Shown one piece after another: positions 9,151 through 18,296 of a DNA stretch of 64,000 nucleotides. Both the position numbers and the translations under genes were made by a program. The notes beneath the pieces are model-generated. The model was given only the letters and a program-made list of their open reading frames with translations, had not been told where the DNA came from and did not search any database. Where the stretch lies: NCBI RefSeq assembly GCF_026967575.1, contig NZ_CP114054.1, positions 930,001 through 994,000 on the forward strand. The letters run 5' to 3'. The DNA comes from Aurantiacibacter sp. MUD11 (GTDB lineage: Bacteria; Pseudomonadota; Alphaproteobacteria; Sphingomonadales; Sphingomonadaceae). Position 1 is the first letter of the stretch; each line of letters begins with the position of its first letter.

Positions 9151-10974
9151 CTATTCGACGGTCACCGATTTCGCGAGATTTCGCGGCTGGTCGACGTCCG
9201 TGCCCTTGGCGACGGCGACGTGATAGGCCAGCAATTGCACCGGCACGGCATAGACCAGCGGCGCAATCAGCGGATGCACCTTGGGCATCTCGATCACGGC
9301 CATGCAGCCTTCGCCCGCCTGGTCGATGCCTTCCCGGTCGGAAATCAGCACCACCTTGCCCCCGCGCGCCTGCACTTCCTGCATGTTGGACACGGTCTTC
9401 TCGAACAGCGGACCCGAAGGCGCCAGCACGATGACCGGAACGGCGTCGTCGATCAGCGCAATGGGCCCATGCTTCATCTCGCCGCTGGCATAGCCTTCAG
9501 CGTGGATATAACTGATTTCCTTCAGTTTCAGCGCGCCTTCCAAGGCCAGCGGGAAGTCCGCCCCGCGGCCGAGGTACAGCACGTCGCGCGCCGGGGCGAT
9601 GAGGTGCGCCATGTCGGCAATTTCCTCGTCATGGTCGAGCGCGGCATTGAGGCACGCAGGCGCTTCGAGCAGGTGCTCGACCACCTTGGCCTCTTCCTCG
9701 CGGCCCATCAGGCCCTTCTTCACCGCGAAATGCGCGGCCAGCGCGGCCAGCACGGCCAGCTGGCAGGTGAAGGCCTTGGTCGAGGCGACGCCGATTTCCG
9801 GTCCGGCGTGCGTGGGCAGCAACAAGTCTGCCTCGCGCGCCATGGAGCTGGTGGGCACGTTCACCACCGCCGCGATCACCTGGCCCTGCGCCTTACAGTG
9901 CTTGAGCGCGGCCAGCGTGTCGGCTGTCTCGCCGCTCTGGCTGATGAACAGCGCCAGGCCACCATCGGGCAGAATCGGCTCGCGGTACCGGAACTCGGAG
10001 GCGAAATCGATGTCGACCGGGACGCGGGCGAACTGTTCGAACCAGTACTTTGCGACCATGCCGGCGTAGTACGAGGTGCCACAGGCCACGATGGTGACAC
10101 GGTCGATGGCGGAAATGTCGAAGTCGATCTGCGGCAGGGCCACGCGCTGTTCGCTGGGCCGCAGGTAGGACCGCAGCGTCTGCGCCACCACGGTCGGCTG
10201 CTCGAAGATCTCCTTCTGCATGAAGTGGCGATAATTGCCCTTCTCGATGGCAGCGGCAGAGGCCCCCGAAGTGCCGATCTCGCGTTCGACGACATTCCCG
10301 TCGACGTCCCGGATCGTCGCGGATTCGCGGGTGATCGTGACCCAGTCGCCCTCTTCGAGATAGGCTATCTGCTGGGTCAGCGGAGCGAGCGCCAGCGCAT
10401 CGGAACCAAGGAACATCTCACCCTCGCCGTAACCGACGACGAGCGGCGAACCGAGGCGCGCGCCGATCAGCAGGTCCGGATTGTCACGGAAGGTGATGGC
10501 GAGCGCGAACGCGCCGCGCAGGCGCGGCAGGACATCGGCGACGGCCTCTTCGGGCGACTTGCCGCCTTCGATCTCGCGGCTGATCAGGTGAACGACGACC
10601 TCGGTGTCGGTTTCGCTTTCCAGCGTGCGACCGGCTTCGCGCAGTTCGTCGCGCAGTTCCTTGAAATTCTCGATGATACCGTTGTGCACCAGCGCGACAT
10701 GCTCGGTCGCGTGGGGGTGGGCGTTCTTCTCGGTCGGTGCACCGTGTGTTGCCCAGCGGGTGTGGGCGATGCCGGTGTGGCCGGGGGCCGGATTGGCGGC
10801 CAGCACCTCGACGAGGTTGTTCAGCTTGCCCTCGGCCCGGCGGCGCACCAGCGCGCCGCCGTTGACCGTGCAGACGCCGGCACTGTCGTACCCGCGATAT
10901 TCCATGCGCCTGAGGCCATCCACCAGCCGCGCCGCAACATCACGTTCGCCGACAATTCCGATAATTCCGCACAT
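9151..10974 (-). CDS. glmS: glutamine-fructose-6-phosphate aminotransferase (isomerizing)
   Basis: Makes glucosamine-6-phosphate from fructose-6-phosphate and glutamine, the first step to UDP-GlcNAc for peptidoglycan and LPS. The 607-residue protein starts MCGIIGIVG (Cys2 nucleophile after Met removal), has the glutaminase blocks HTRWATHGAPTEKNAHPH and HNGIIENF, two SIS domains (FISQSGETADT, THAGPEIGVASTKAFT) and ends NLAKSVTVE, the conserved C terminus. Full length. glmU lies about 0.9 kb upstream on the same strand with two small genes between. Confidence 0.98.
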   Translation of the reverse strand: MCGIIGIVGERDVAARLVDGLRRMEYRGYDSAGVCTVNGGALVRRRAEGKLNNLVEVLAANPAPGHTGIAHTRWATHGAPTEKNAHPHATEHVALVHNGIIENFKELRDELREAGRTLESETDTEVVVHLISREIEGGKSPEEAVADVLPRLRGAFALAITFRDNPDLLIGARLGSPLVVGYGEGEMFLGSDALALAPLTQQIAYLEEGDWVTITRESATIRDVDGNVVEREIGTSGASAAAIEKGNYRHFMQKEIFEQPTVVAQTLRSYLRPSEQRVALPQIDFDISAIDRVTIVACGTSYYAGMVAKYWFEQFARVPVDIDFASEFRYREPILPDGGLALFISQSGETADTLAALKHCKAQGQVIAAVVNVPTSSMAREADLLLPTHAGPEIGVASTKAFTCQLAVLAALAAHFAVKKGLMGREEEAKVVEHLLEAPACLNAALDHDEEIADMAHLIAPARDVLYLGRGADFPLALEGALKLKEISYIHAEGYASGEMKHGPIALIDDAVPVIVLAPSGPLFEKTVSNMQEVQARGGKVVLISDREGIDQAGEGCMAVIEMPKVHPLIAPLVYAVPVQLLAYHVAVAKGTDVDQPRNLAKSVTVE

Positions 10975-11090
10975 GCTTGCGATGGCCCCTCAAATTCATG
11001 CGGTCCCAAGTACCGCGGTTGCCTGGAAAAACCTGTAAGGTCGATTGCTCGTTCTTGCCAAGCGCCGACTGAACCTGCGCTGGCACAAAA

Positions 11091-11540
11091 TCAGCCGGTG
11101 AACACTTCCGCCTCGCAGGCGACGGGAATCATTTCGCCGAGGTTGATCGAGGCAGTGTTGGCATCCTCCGCATCGGGCACGATGGCGTAAGGCGCGAGGA
11201 CCTGCCGGACGAATCCGGGCGCTTCGAGGTGAATCCGGATGGCCTGCTCGAATTCCTTCGCCGGATCCTGGATCTGCACCGCCGCCACCAGGCTGGCCGC
11301 GACGATGACCCCGTCCTTCGCCTGCTGCGCCATGGCCTGCTGCGTTACCGCGTAGATTTCCTCCAGCGGCTGTTCGCTGTCTTCCTTGGCGAAGCTGACG
11401 AACTCGATCTCGCCATCGGTCTTCACCCGCGCCGCGAACGGCAGCAGGCGCCTTCCGGCGGACATCTGCTCGAATGCAAACTGGCGGGAACCCTGCAGCA
11501 AGAGGGCCATCTGGTCTTCGGAGACTTCGGATTCGGACAT
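11091..11540 (-). CDS. conserved hypothetical protein (149 aa)
   Basis: The frame is open further upstream to 11723, but that part overlaps the neighbouring gene, and the ATG at 11540 gives an acidic, compact soluble protein starting MSESEVSEDQMALLLQ with no signal peptide or membrane segment. I do not recognise a named domain. It lies between glmS and a 103-residue small gene, all on the minus strand with glmU, so may be co-transcribed with that group. Confidence 0.65.
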   Translation of the reverse strand: MSESEVSEDQMALLLQGSRQFAFEQMSAGRRLLPFAARVKTDGEIEFVSFAKEDSEQPLEEIYAVTQQAMAQQAKDGVIVAASLVAAVQIQDPAKEFEQAIRIHLEAPGFVRQVLAPYAIVPDAEDANTASINLGEMIPVACEAEVFTG

Positions 11541-11557
11541 GCTGGCTCCTGGCTGGT

Positions 11558-11869
11558 TCAATGGGGGAAATTGGTATCGACGAACTGACGGATGAACTGA
11601 CCTGGCGTCGGCTCGACGCCGTTCGCCGCCAGGGCCCTCACCCGGCCCTTGTCCCACAGCTCGCGAATGGCGGCGGGCATCCCGGCGGGAAACCGCATCC
11701 GCGCCTCGACGATTTCGCGCCATGTGCCCTTTTCGCCGAAGGTCGCGCGAAAATGCGGTTCGGCCTCAGTCAGCCACCTGGCGTTCGCCTCGTCAAGGTG
11801 GCCGATGGCATCGAGCACATAGCTGTCGAGCAGGCGGAGAAAGGGCTTGCCTTCGTAACGGTCGGTCAT
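11558..11869 (-). CDS. conserved hypothetical protein (103 aa)
   Basis: A small soluble protein with a helical, Trp- and Glu-rich sequence (for example DEANARWLTEAEPHF and RELWDKGRVRALAANG). No catalytic motif or family that I can name. It is tightly placed, 17 bases before the next minus-strand gene and 28 bases after the glmU stop, which supports a real gene in a glmU-led transcript. Confidence 0.65.
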   Translation of the reverse strand: MTDRYEGKPFLRLLDSYVLDAIGHLDEANARWLTEAEPHFRATFGEKGTWREIVEARMRFPAGMPAAIRELWDKGRVRALAANGVEPTPGQFIRQFVDTNFPH

Positions 11870-11897
11870 CGGGTTTCCCTGGGGGCTGGCGCAGCCC

Positions 11898-13268
11898 TCA
11901 CGCCTTTTTCTCGGCCTTCTTCTTTTTCATCGCGTCGTGGAAACGGTCGGCCCAGCCCGGCTTGATGAGCTGTTCGGCGCGCACCATGCGCAGTTCCCCG
12001 TCACCCACATCGCGGCTGACCGCGCTTCCGGCAGCCACGATCGCGTCGGCACCGATGCTGACCGGGGCGATCAGCGCGGAGTTGGAGCCGATGAAGGCGC
12101 GCGGGCCGATCACCGTCTGGTGCTTGAAATAGCCATCGTAATTGCAGGTGATGGTGCCCGCGCCGATATTGGCGCCCGCCCCCACCGTCGCATCGCCGAG
12201 GTAGGTGAGGTGGTTGGCCTTGGCCCCCTCGCCCAGGGTGGCCTTCTTGATCTCGACGAAATTGCCGACCTTGCTGCCCTTTTCCAGCGTGGCCCCGGGG
12301 CGCAGGCGAGCGTAAGGACCGACTTCGACATTCTCGCCTACAGTTGCACCTTCCAAGTGGCTGAACGCCCTGATCGTCGCCCCGCTGGCCACGGAGACGC
12401 CGGGTCCGAAGACAACGTTCTGCTCCACCACCACGTCGGCTGCCAGGTCGGTATCCCAGCTGAAGAAGACGGTTTCCGGCGCGCGCAGGGTGACGCCCGC
12501 TTCCATCACCTCGGCGCGCTTGTATTCCTGCCATTGCGCTTCGGCTGCGGCCAGTTCGGCGCGGCTGTTCACGCCGGCGACCTCGTCCGGCGTCTCGCAG
12601 GAGACGACGGCACAGTTGCGCCCGTCGGCGATGGCGATGTTGACGATATCGGGCAGGTAGTACTCCGCCTGCGCGTTCTCGTTCTTCACCCGGCCAAGCA
12701 ATGCGAACAGGTCATCAGACCGCGCCGCCAGCAGGCCCGAATTACACAGGCGGCAAGCCCGCTCGTCCTCGCTGGCATCCTTGTATTCGACCATCTTGAT
12801 GATCTGGCCCTGCTGCGCGATCACGCGGCCATAGCGCAGCGGGTCTTCCGGCTCGAAGCCAAGCACCACGGCAGCAGGGGCATCGACGGCACGCAGGCGG
12901 TCGATCATCGCGCGCATGGTTTCCGCCTTTACGAAGGGCACGTCACCGTAGAGCACCAGCACGTCGCCGTCGAAGCCTGCCAGCGCCTCCTCCGCCTGCT
13001 GCACCGCATGGCCGGTGCCCAATTGCGGTTCCTGCACGGCGAAGGCGCAGCGGCCCGCCAGCCGTTCCTCCAGCTGTTCGCGGGATTCGCCGACGATGGC
13101 GACCAGCTTTTCCGGTGCCAGCTGCTCGACGCTGGCCAGCAGGTGCTCGATCATCGAGCGTCCCGCGACCTCGTGCAGCACCTTGTGCTTGGCGCTCTTC
13201 ATGCGGGTGCCCTTGCCCGCGGCAAGGATGACGGCAGCTATCGGGCGATCACTCATGAACCGCGCCAT
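11898..13268 (-). CDS. glmU: bifunctional GlcNAc-1-phosphate uridyltransferase / glucosamine-1-phosphate acetyltransferase
   Basis: A 456-residue two-domain enzyme giving UDP-GlcNAc. The N-terminal pyrophosphorylase domain shows VILAAGKGTRMKS and a QEPQLGTGHAVQQA block with GDVPF; the C-terminal left-handed beta-helix is made of hexapeptide repeats (from about residue 260), ending with the acetyltransferase site (ITCNYDGYFKHQT, GSNSALIAPVSIG). A second ATG at 13256 (MSDRP) is equally possible. Divergent from the gph-like phosphatase gene, with only about 50 bases between them for both promoters. Confidence 0.97.
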   Translation of the reverse strand: MARFMSDRPIAAVILAAGKGTRMKSAKHKVLHEVAGRSMIEHLLASVEQLAPEKLVAIVGESREQLEERLAGRCAFAVQEPQLGTGHAVQQAEEALAGFDGDVLVLYGDVPFVKAETMRAMIDRLRAVDAPAAVVLGFEPEDPLRYGRVIAQQGQIIKMVEYKDASEDERACRLCNSGLLAARSDDLFALLGRVKNENAQAEYYLPDIVNIAIADGRNCAVVSCETPDEVAGVNSRAELAAAEAQWQEYKRAEVMEAGVTLRAPETVFFSWDTDLAADVVVEQNVVFGPGVSVASGATIRAFSHLEGATVGENVEVGPYARLRPGATLEKGSKVGNFVEIKKATLGEGAKANHLTYLGDATVGAGANIGAGTITCNYDGYFKHQTVIGPRAFIGSNSALIAPVSIGADAIVAAGSAVSRDVGDGELRMVRAEQLIKPGWADRFHDAMKKKKAEKKA

Positions 13269-13317
13269 GCCATCAATTCATTGCAGTTTCCATATGCCTG
13301 CCCCACATGGCGGCGCG

Positions 13318-13989
13318 ATGGCAGACTTTCCCTTTGATATCGTCCTTTTCGACCTCGACGGAACGCTGGTCGATTCCAACCTCGACCTCGGCCCCGCGAT
13401 CAACCACGCGCTGACGCTGGAGGGCCGCCCCACCCTGCCGCTGGCCGAAGTGCGCCAGCTGATCGGCGGCGGCGCCGTGCCGATGCTGGAGCGCGGGCTG
13501 GAACGCACCGGCGGCCCGGTTCCGGAAGCACGCTTCAAGGAACTGAGCCAGGCGCTGCTGGAACATTACTGGGCGCATATCGCCGACAACACCGTGCCCT
13601 TCGCGGGCGTGCTCGGCGCGCTGGACGAACTGGCGGATCGCGGCTGCAAGCTGGGCGTCTGCACCAACAAGGCCGAGGGTCCGGCACGGCAATTGCTCGA
13701 CCAGCTTGACCTGACCGATCGCTTCGCCGCGATCTACGGCGGAGACACTTTGGGTCGCGAAAAGGCCAAGCCCGCGCCCGACATGCTGCTGGCCGCCATT
13801 GCCGATTGCGGCGGCGGTCGCGCGGCCCTGGTAGGCGATTCGACCTATGATGTGCGTGCCGCGCGTAACGCAGAAATCCCTGTTGTTACATACCGTTATG
13901 GTTATCACGACGTGCCGGTGGACGAGCTGGGCGGCGACGTGTTGATCGATCATTTCAACCAGCTGGTAGGGGTGCTGGAAGACCTGTAA
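13318..13989 (+). CDS. gph: HAD family phosphatase, phosphoglycolate phosphatase-like
   Basis: A 223-residue haloacid dehalogenase hydrolase with motif I FDLDGTLVDS (Asp12 nucleophile, Asp14), motif II (CTNKAEGPA), the Lys region (REKAKPAPDML) and motif IV (VGDSTYDVRAA). This is the Gph/PGP branch that clears 2-phosphoglycolate. The start at 13318 places motif I at its usual distance; an ATG at 13294 would add eight residues. Divergently arranged with glmU. Confidence 0.85.
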   Translation: MADFPFDIVLFDLDGTLVDSNLDLGPAINHALTLEGRPTLPLAEVRQLIGGGAVPMLERGLERTGGPVPEARFKELSQALLEHYWAHIADNTVPFAGVLGALDELADRGCKLGVCTNKAEGPARQLLDQLDLTDRFAAIYGGDTLGREKAKPAPDMLLAAIADCGGGRAALVGDSTYDVRAARNAEIPVVTYRYGYHDVPVDELGGDVLIDHFNQLVGVLEDL

Positions 13990-14071
13990 TCCACAGGTGT
14001 ATTGACTCCTTATAACAGTAAGCTACCTTCTCGCGCCAAGGGACTGAGAAACCCAAGCGGGGGAGTAGCAA

Positions 14072-15124
14072 ATGTATAGCGAACAGGACTTGCGCGACGC
14101 GGTTGCGGGCGGCGCAATTACCGAGGAGGCAGCACGGGCACTGCGCGCGCATGTCGCGCAGGTGCGCCGGATGCCGGTAACCGACGAGGAGAATTTCCGC
14201 CTCATCAATTCCTTCAACGACATCTTCGTCACCATCGCGGCCGTGTTGCTGCTGGTGGCCATGGCGGGCATCGGCAACGCCATCGTCTCCGGGCTGGCCG
14301 GCCTGCTGGTGGCAGGCGCGGCCTGGATGATGAGCGAGTTCTTCACCCGCCGTCGCCGGATGGCGCTGCCCTCCATCGTACTGCTACTGGCCTTCGTCGG
14401 CGGCATCGTGGCGGCCCCGATCGAGATCCTCAGCCAGACCAGTTTCGACGAGAACGAGCGACTGATGGGTGCGCTGGTCACCGGTGCCTTCGTCGCCGGC
14501 GCCATCGGCGCATGGGTGCACTGGAAGCGTTTCATGGTGCCGATCACCATTGCCGCGCTGGCGGCAACCGCCGTGGCGGCGACCATCGCCCTGATCGTCA
14601 CTGCCATCGGCCCCGCCATGGTGACGCCCGATACGGTAATCCTGCCCATGGTGTTCGTCGCTGGCCTCGCGGTCTTCGCCTTCGCCATGCGCTGGGACAT
14701 CAGCGACCGCACCCGCGAAACGCGCCGCAGCGACGTGGCCTTCTGGCTGCACCTGCTGGCCGCCCCGATGATCGCCCACCCGCTGTTCCACTGGCTGGGC
14801 ATTACCGAGGGTGACGTGGTCGGTATCGGCGGCGTGCTGCTGGTGCTGGCGGTCTATGTCGTCTTCGGCCTGGTGGCACTGGCGGTAGACCGCCGGGCGC
14901 TGCTGGTATCGGCGCTGGCCTATGTGCTGTTCGCCCTCACCAGCCTGTTCGAGGACTATGGCATGGTGGAGCTCAGCGTCGCGCTTACCGCGCTGGTAAT
15001 CGGCTCCGCTCTGCTGATGCTGTCGGCCTTCTGGCCGGGCATCCGCGCGGTGGTGGTCGACAAGCTGCCAAGTGACCTGCGCGAGAAGCTGCCCGTCGTG
15101 GGCCCCATCGCCCACGCGGCCTGA
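14072..15124 (+). CDS. polytopic membrane protein of unknown function (350 aa)
   Basis: The first 50 residues are soluble and helical (starting MYSEQDLRDAVAGGAITEEA), followed by about ten hydrophobic segments and a short basic end. This layout resembles DUF2157-type predicted membrane proteins, but I see no catalytic motif. GGGGGAG at 14058-14064 is a good ribosome binding site. Transcribed alone and closed by a clear terminator. Confidence 0.8.
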   Translation: MYSEQDLRDAVAGGAITEEAARALRAHVAQVRRMPVTDEENFRLINSFNDIFVTIAAVLLLVAMAGIGNAIVSGLAGLLVAGAAWMMSEFFTRRRRMALPSIVLLLAFVGGIVAAPIEILSQTSFDENERLMGALVTGAFVAGAIGAWVHWKRFMVPITIAALAATAVAATIALIVTAIGPAMVTPDTVILPMVFVAGLAVFAFAMRWDISDRTRETRRSDVAFWLHLLAAPMIAHPLFHWLGITEGDVVGIGGVLLVLAVYVVFGLVALAVDRRALLVSALAYVLFALTSLFEDYGMVELSVALTALVIGSALLMLSAFWPGIRAVVVDKLPSDLREKLPVVGPIAHAA

Positions 15125-15151
15125 TCAACTGAACCCGATAATGGGAGGGGA

Positions 15152-15186
15152 GGCCCCGTCAGGCACCAGCCTGGCGGGGTTTCTTC
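15152..15186 (+). terminator. Rho-independent terminator after the 350-aa membrane protein gene
   Basis: A 10-bp stem (CCCCGTCAGG with CCTGGCGGGG, one G-T wobble) and a short loop are followed by TTTCTT. It lies between two convergent genes and ends at the stop of the DUF2794 gene. Confidence 0.85.
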
Positions 15187-15550
15187 ATACCTCGACCAGC
15201 TTGACCAGCCGACGTTCCAGCGGGGCGAGCACGTTGGAAAGCTCGTGCCCGCGCTTCAGGATCTGGCCCTGTTCGCCGAACAGCGCCCACATGCCTTGCC
15301 GCTGGCGCAGCGCGGGGCGCTTTTCCAGCCGCATCTGCGGCACTTCGGCGGTGCGACGGAAGGCGGCGAACGTGGCGCAATCGCGGGTAAAGTCCATCGC
15401 GTAATCGCGCCATTCGCCGGCGGCGACCATGCGACCGTAAAGATCGAGGATCTTCGCCAGTTCGTACCGGTCGAAGCCCACCTGTTCTGGCAGGCGCTGG
15501 CCGGGGAATGCGACGATGTTGGGAGCGCCGGGCGCGTTGCCAGCCGCCAT
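15185..15550 (-). CDS. DUF2794 family protein
   Basis: A 121-residue soluble protein of the alphaproteobacterial DUF2794 family, recognised by the block FDRYELAKILDLYGRM, then GEWRDYAMDFTRDCATFAAFRR, and the end VLAPLERRLVKLVEV. Function unknown. Its start overlaps the cysE stop by one base, so it is probably translated from the cysE transcript. Confidence 0.85.
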   Translation of the reverse strand: MAAGNAPGAPNIVAFPGQRLPEQVGFDRYELAKILDLYGRMVAAGEWRDYAMDFTRDCATFAAFRRTAEVPQMRLEKRPALRQRQGMWALFGEQGQILKRGHELSNVLAPLERRLVKLVEV

Positions 15551-16278
15551 CAGCGCTTGGTCCCGCTCTTGCGCGTGTCGGAGAACAGGTCGGGGCCGTC
15601 ATCCGCTTCCGGCTTGCCCAGCGCCTTGCGCATCTCGGCCAGTTCCTCGCGCAGCAGTTGTACTTCGGTTTCCAGCACCTGCACACGCTCGCTGGGTGCA
15701 GGTTCGCAGGGCTCGTCGCAGGGCGTGCCATAGGGAATGAATTCGCGAATCCATTCTTCGGCCGGCACCAGCGTGGAGCGCGCCTTGAGGCCGATCATGG
15801 TCGCGCCTTCGGGCACGTCGTCGGTGACGACGGCGTTAGCCCCGACGCGGGCGCGTTCACCCACGGTGATGGGGCCGATAACCTGCGCCCCGGACCCGAT
15901 GATCACGTTGTCGCACAGCGTCGGGTGGCGCTTGCCCCCCTGCCCGCTGGTGGGGTTGGTGCCGCCCAGCGTCACACACTGGTAGATGGTCACGTTGTCG
16001 CCGATTTCGGCGGTTTCCCCGATGACGGTGAAGCCGTGGTCGATGAAGAAGTTCTTGCCGATCGTCGCGCCCGGATGAATGTCGATCGCGGTCAGCCAGC
16101 GACTGAAATGGTTCACGAAGCGAGCGAGGAAATACATCCGCGCTTCGAACAGCCAATGTGCGACCTTGTGTAAACCAAGCGCCAGAACCCCCGGATAAAG
16201 CAGGATTTCCCAGCGCGAACGCGGTGCGGGATCGCGCGCGCGGACCGAGTCCAGATAGGCGATCAGGTTACCGAACAT
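15550..16278 (-). CDS. cysE: serine O-acetyltransferase
   Basis: Acetylates serine with acetyl-CoA, the first step of cysteine synthesis. The 242-residue protein is the short EpsC-type form: an N-terminal helical part, a left-handed beta-helix of hexapeptide repeats with the active-site run FFIDHGFTVIGETAEIGDN and the glycine-rich loop GGTNPTSGQGGKRHP. The C-terminal 60 residues are charged and predicted to form a coiled coil, as in sphingomonad homologues. The DUF2794 gene overlaps its stop. Confidence 0.95.
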   Translation of the reverse strand: MFGNLIAYLDSVRARDPAPRSRWEILLYPGVLALGLHKVAHWLFEARMYFLARFVNHFSRWLTAIDIHPGATIGKNFFIDHGFTVIGETAEIGDNVTIYQCVTLGGTNPTSGQGGKRHPTLCDNVIIGSGAQVIGPITVGERARVGANAVVTDDVPEGATMIGLKARSTLVPAEEWIREFIPYGTPCDEPCEPAPSERVQVLETEVQLLREELAEMRKALGKPEADDGPDLFSDTRKSGTKR

Positions 16279-16323
16279 GGAGGCTTCCTCTGCGCATGCC
16301 TTCAGTTTCCCATCAAAACCGGC

Positions 16324-16932
16324 TCAAAGCAAGCGCGGCTCCTCCGGCCCCTGCACCGCCTCCAGGGCGGCGCGCCAGATACCAAGGTTAGGTGGGGCCT
16401 TTCGTTCCAGAGACAAGCGATCAATCGTTGCCACCAGCCGCTCAAGGTCCGCCTGCGAGCGGGAGGCGCGCGGGATCAAGTAGTCGGCGGCGTCGGCGCG
16501 CAGCGGCAGTCCTCGCTCCTCGGCGAGCGAGAGCAGCAACTCGCGCGCCATCTCGTCGTCCGGCTGCCCGATTTCCATTTGCAGGGAGCCGCCAAGCCGC
16601 GATTTCAGGTCCGGCAAGCTGATTTCCCATGGCGGTTCACCGCCCACGATCAGCAGTGCCGTGCCATCCTCCTGCGCGCGGTTCCAGCGATGGAACAGCT
16701 CGTCCTCCGCCCAGTCCTGCGCATCGTCGATGGATTCGCCCCGGCCGCTGTTGGCGAACCAGCGCGCCAGCAGCGACTTGCCCGAGCGTGGCGGGCCGGT
16801 GAGCACGGCGGTGCGGTAAGGCCAGCTTTCCGGATTGAGCAGGGCTTCGGCCACATGGGCATTGGCATTGCCGACCACGATCCGGGCCGGGCCTTTGCTG
16901 CCGGGGGCAAGGGGAAGCGCGATCTGGCTCAT
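16324..16932 (-). CDS. hdaA: DnaA-related replication regulator HdaA
   Basis: A 202-residue AAA+ protein that, with the DNA polymerase sliding clamp, promotes hydrolysis of DnaA-ATP and prevents over-initiation. It begins MSQIALPL, where QIALPL fits the clamp-binding motif QxxLPL of Hda, followed by a Walker A motif GPPRSGKS near residue 50 and a lid region ending in RLVATIDRLSLE. The ATG at 16932 places the clamp motif at residues 3-8; a TTG two codons earlier is possible. It lies 11 bases after the DUF2066 gene, so probably one operon. Confidence 0.88.
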   Translation of the reverse strand: MSQIALPLAPGSKGPARIVVGNANAHVAEALLNPESWPYRTAVLTGPPRSGKSLLARWFANSGRGESIDDAQDWAEDELFHRWNRAQEDGTALLIVGGEPPWEISLPDLKSRLGGSLQMEIGQPDDEMARELLLSLAEERGLPLRADAADYLIPRASRSQADLERLVATIDRLSLERKAPPNLGIWRAALEAVQGPEEPRLL

Positions 16933-16943
16933 CGCCAAACCGG

Positions 16944-18227
16944 TCAGCGCGAGATGCCGAGCGCGCCCTGGCCTTCGTTCACCGCCCAGCCGCGCTGCCG
17001 CAGGGCTGCGGCGAGCGAAGACAGGTCGCCGGTATAGGTTACCGAGAGCACCGAGGCGCCGCCGATCGCGGTCGAGGTCACCGAAACGCGGTTGACGCCC
17101 GGCACGGCGCGCAGGGCCGTCAGCGCTCCGTCAAAGGCGCGGGCATCGGGGGTGGCCACCTGCACGGGGAAAGTCGCCGCCGGCGTTACCGGCTCCACCG
17201 GCTCCGGCGCTTCGGCACCCGGTTCCACCGTTTCGGCGCTCGGCTCGTCCAGTCCGGCTGCAGCGGCCTCTTCCGCGGCCTCGGCCGAACGGGCCTGTTC
17301 CAGCAGGCTGCGGATTTCCGGGCTGATCTCGATATTGTCCAGCGTCAGCGTGGGGTCGGGGCGCAGCGTGCCGTTGGCCAGTGCCGCGGCGAAGATCTCG
17401 TCGAACCGGCCAACCGCGCGTTCGAGCATGGCCGGCAGCTCGTCGGCGCTGTTCGCCCGCATGCGGAAGCTGCCGAGATAGCGATTGTCGGGGCCATAGC
17501 GGGCGGTGAACTCGCCCTCCACCGGGCCGCCGGGCCATTGCCAGGTCAGGTTGGCAATCGGCACCAGCACGTCGGCGGCACCGAACTGGTCGAGGATGAC
17601 ATTCCACCAGGCACGGCTGCGCCGGCCGGTCTGGCCATAGGTCAGCAGCAGCGATTCGCCGCCGACGCCGGAAGGACGGACATAGTCGATGGCGCTGGTG
17701 CCGAACTGGTATTCCGCCCAGGCCCGCTGCCAAGGATTGCGCACCTCGAACATCGTCTGCGTGCCGCCGGAAATCAGCACCGGCAGCGTGAGCATCGGGG
17801 CCGAAGTACGCGTCGTGCCGCCAGCGCCCAGCAAGGCACCGGCACGCTGGCGATCGAAGATGACGCCAAGCCGCGCGATGTAGCGACGGGGGCCGATATT
17901 CTCTTCTTCCACCACGATGGCCGCGACCAGCGATTCGAGTCGCTCGTCCGGAATGTCGGGACCGCCCAGTTGCTCCCAGGCAAGACGCTGCGCCTGTCGC
18001 CAGCCGTTGGCCCGGGCTTCCTCCGCATTGGCGCCGGTGACATTCACCTCGATCCCGCTCACATCGATATCGCTGCTGCTGGCGACCGGCGCGATGCCGC
18101 GTTCACCGCCAACCTGCGCCACCAGCGAGGCCACGGCGACGAAAGCGAGAACGGCAAAGGCGAGCGCGCCGACAAGGGTCGGAAAGCGGTTCGCGGACAG
18201 GCGGGAGGGGATGGAAAGCGCGCTCAT
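16944..18227 (-). CDS. DUF2066 domain exported protein
   Basis: A 427-residue protein with one N-terminal membrane segment or signal (residues about 18-40) and a periplasmic DUF2066-type region (GWRQAQRLAWEQL, then RYIARLGVIFD). The C-terminal part has an Ala/Pro/Glu-rich linker around residues 310-345 and a small alpha/beta end domain. The open frame runs far upstream antisense to purM, which is not coding; the ATG at 18227 starts the hydrophobic segment. Divergent from purM with 69 bases between. Function unknown; it precedes hdaA. Confidence 0.8.
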   Translation of the reverse strand: MSALSIPSRLSANRFPTLVGALAFAVLAFVAVASLVAQVGGERGIAPVASSSDIDVSGIEVNVTGANAEEARANGWRQAQRLAWEQLGGPDIPDERLESLVAAIVVEEENIGPRRYIARLGVIFDRQRAGALLGAGGTTRTSAPMLTLPVLISGGTQTMFEVRNPWQRAWAEYQFGTSAIDYVRPSGVGGESLLLTYGQTGRRSRAWWNVILDQFGAADVLVPIANLTWQWPGGPVEGEFTARYGPDNRYLGSFRMRANSADELPAMLERAVGRFDEIFAAALANGTLRPDPTLTLDNIEISPEIRSLLEQARSAEAAEEAAAAGLDEPSAETVEPGAEAPEPVEPVTPAATFPVQVATPDARAFDGALTALRAVPGVNRVSVTSTAIGGASVLSVTYTGDLSSLAAALRQRGWAVNEGQGALGISR

Positions 18228-18296
18228 CGGGGAAATCGCGTGCCTTTTGCCTAAAGGCGAGTGGAATTCCAAGCGCGAAAGGCTATGCGGTTGCGT

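Noticed and set aside
14002..14016. TTGACT followed by TATAAC before the 350-aa membrane protein gene
   Set aside because: The two hexamers are only three bases apart instead of about 17, so they do not form a sigma-70 promoter.
16936..16938. TTG start for HdaA two codons upstream
   Set aside because: The ATG at 16932 gives the usual N terminus with the clamp motif at residues 3-8; neither site has a strong ribosome binding site, so ATG was preferred.
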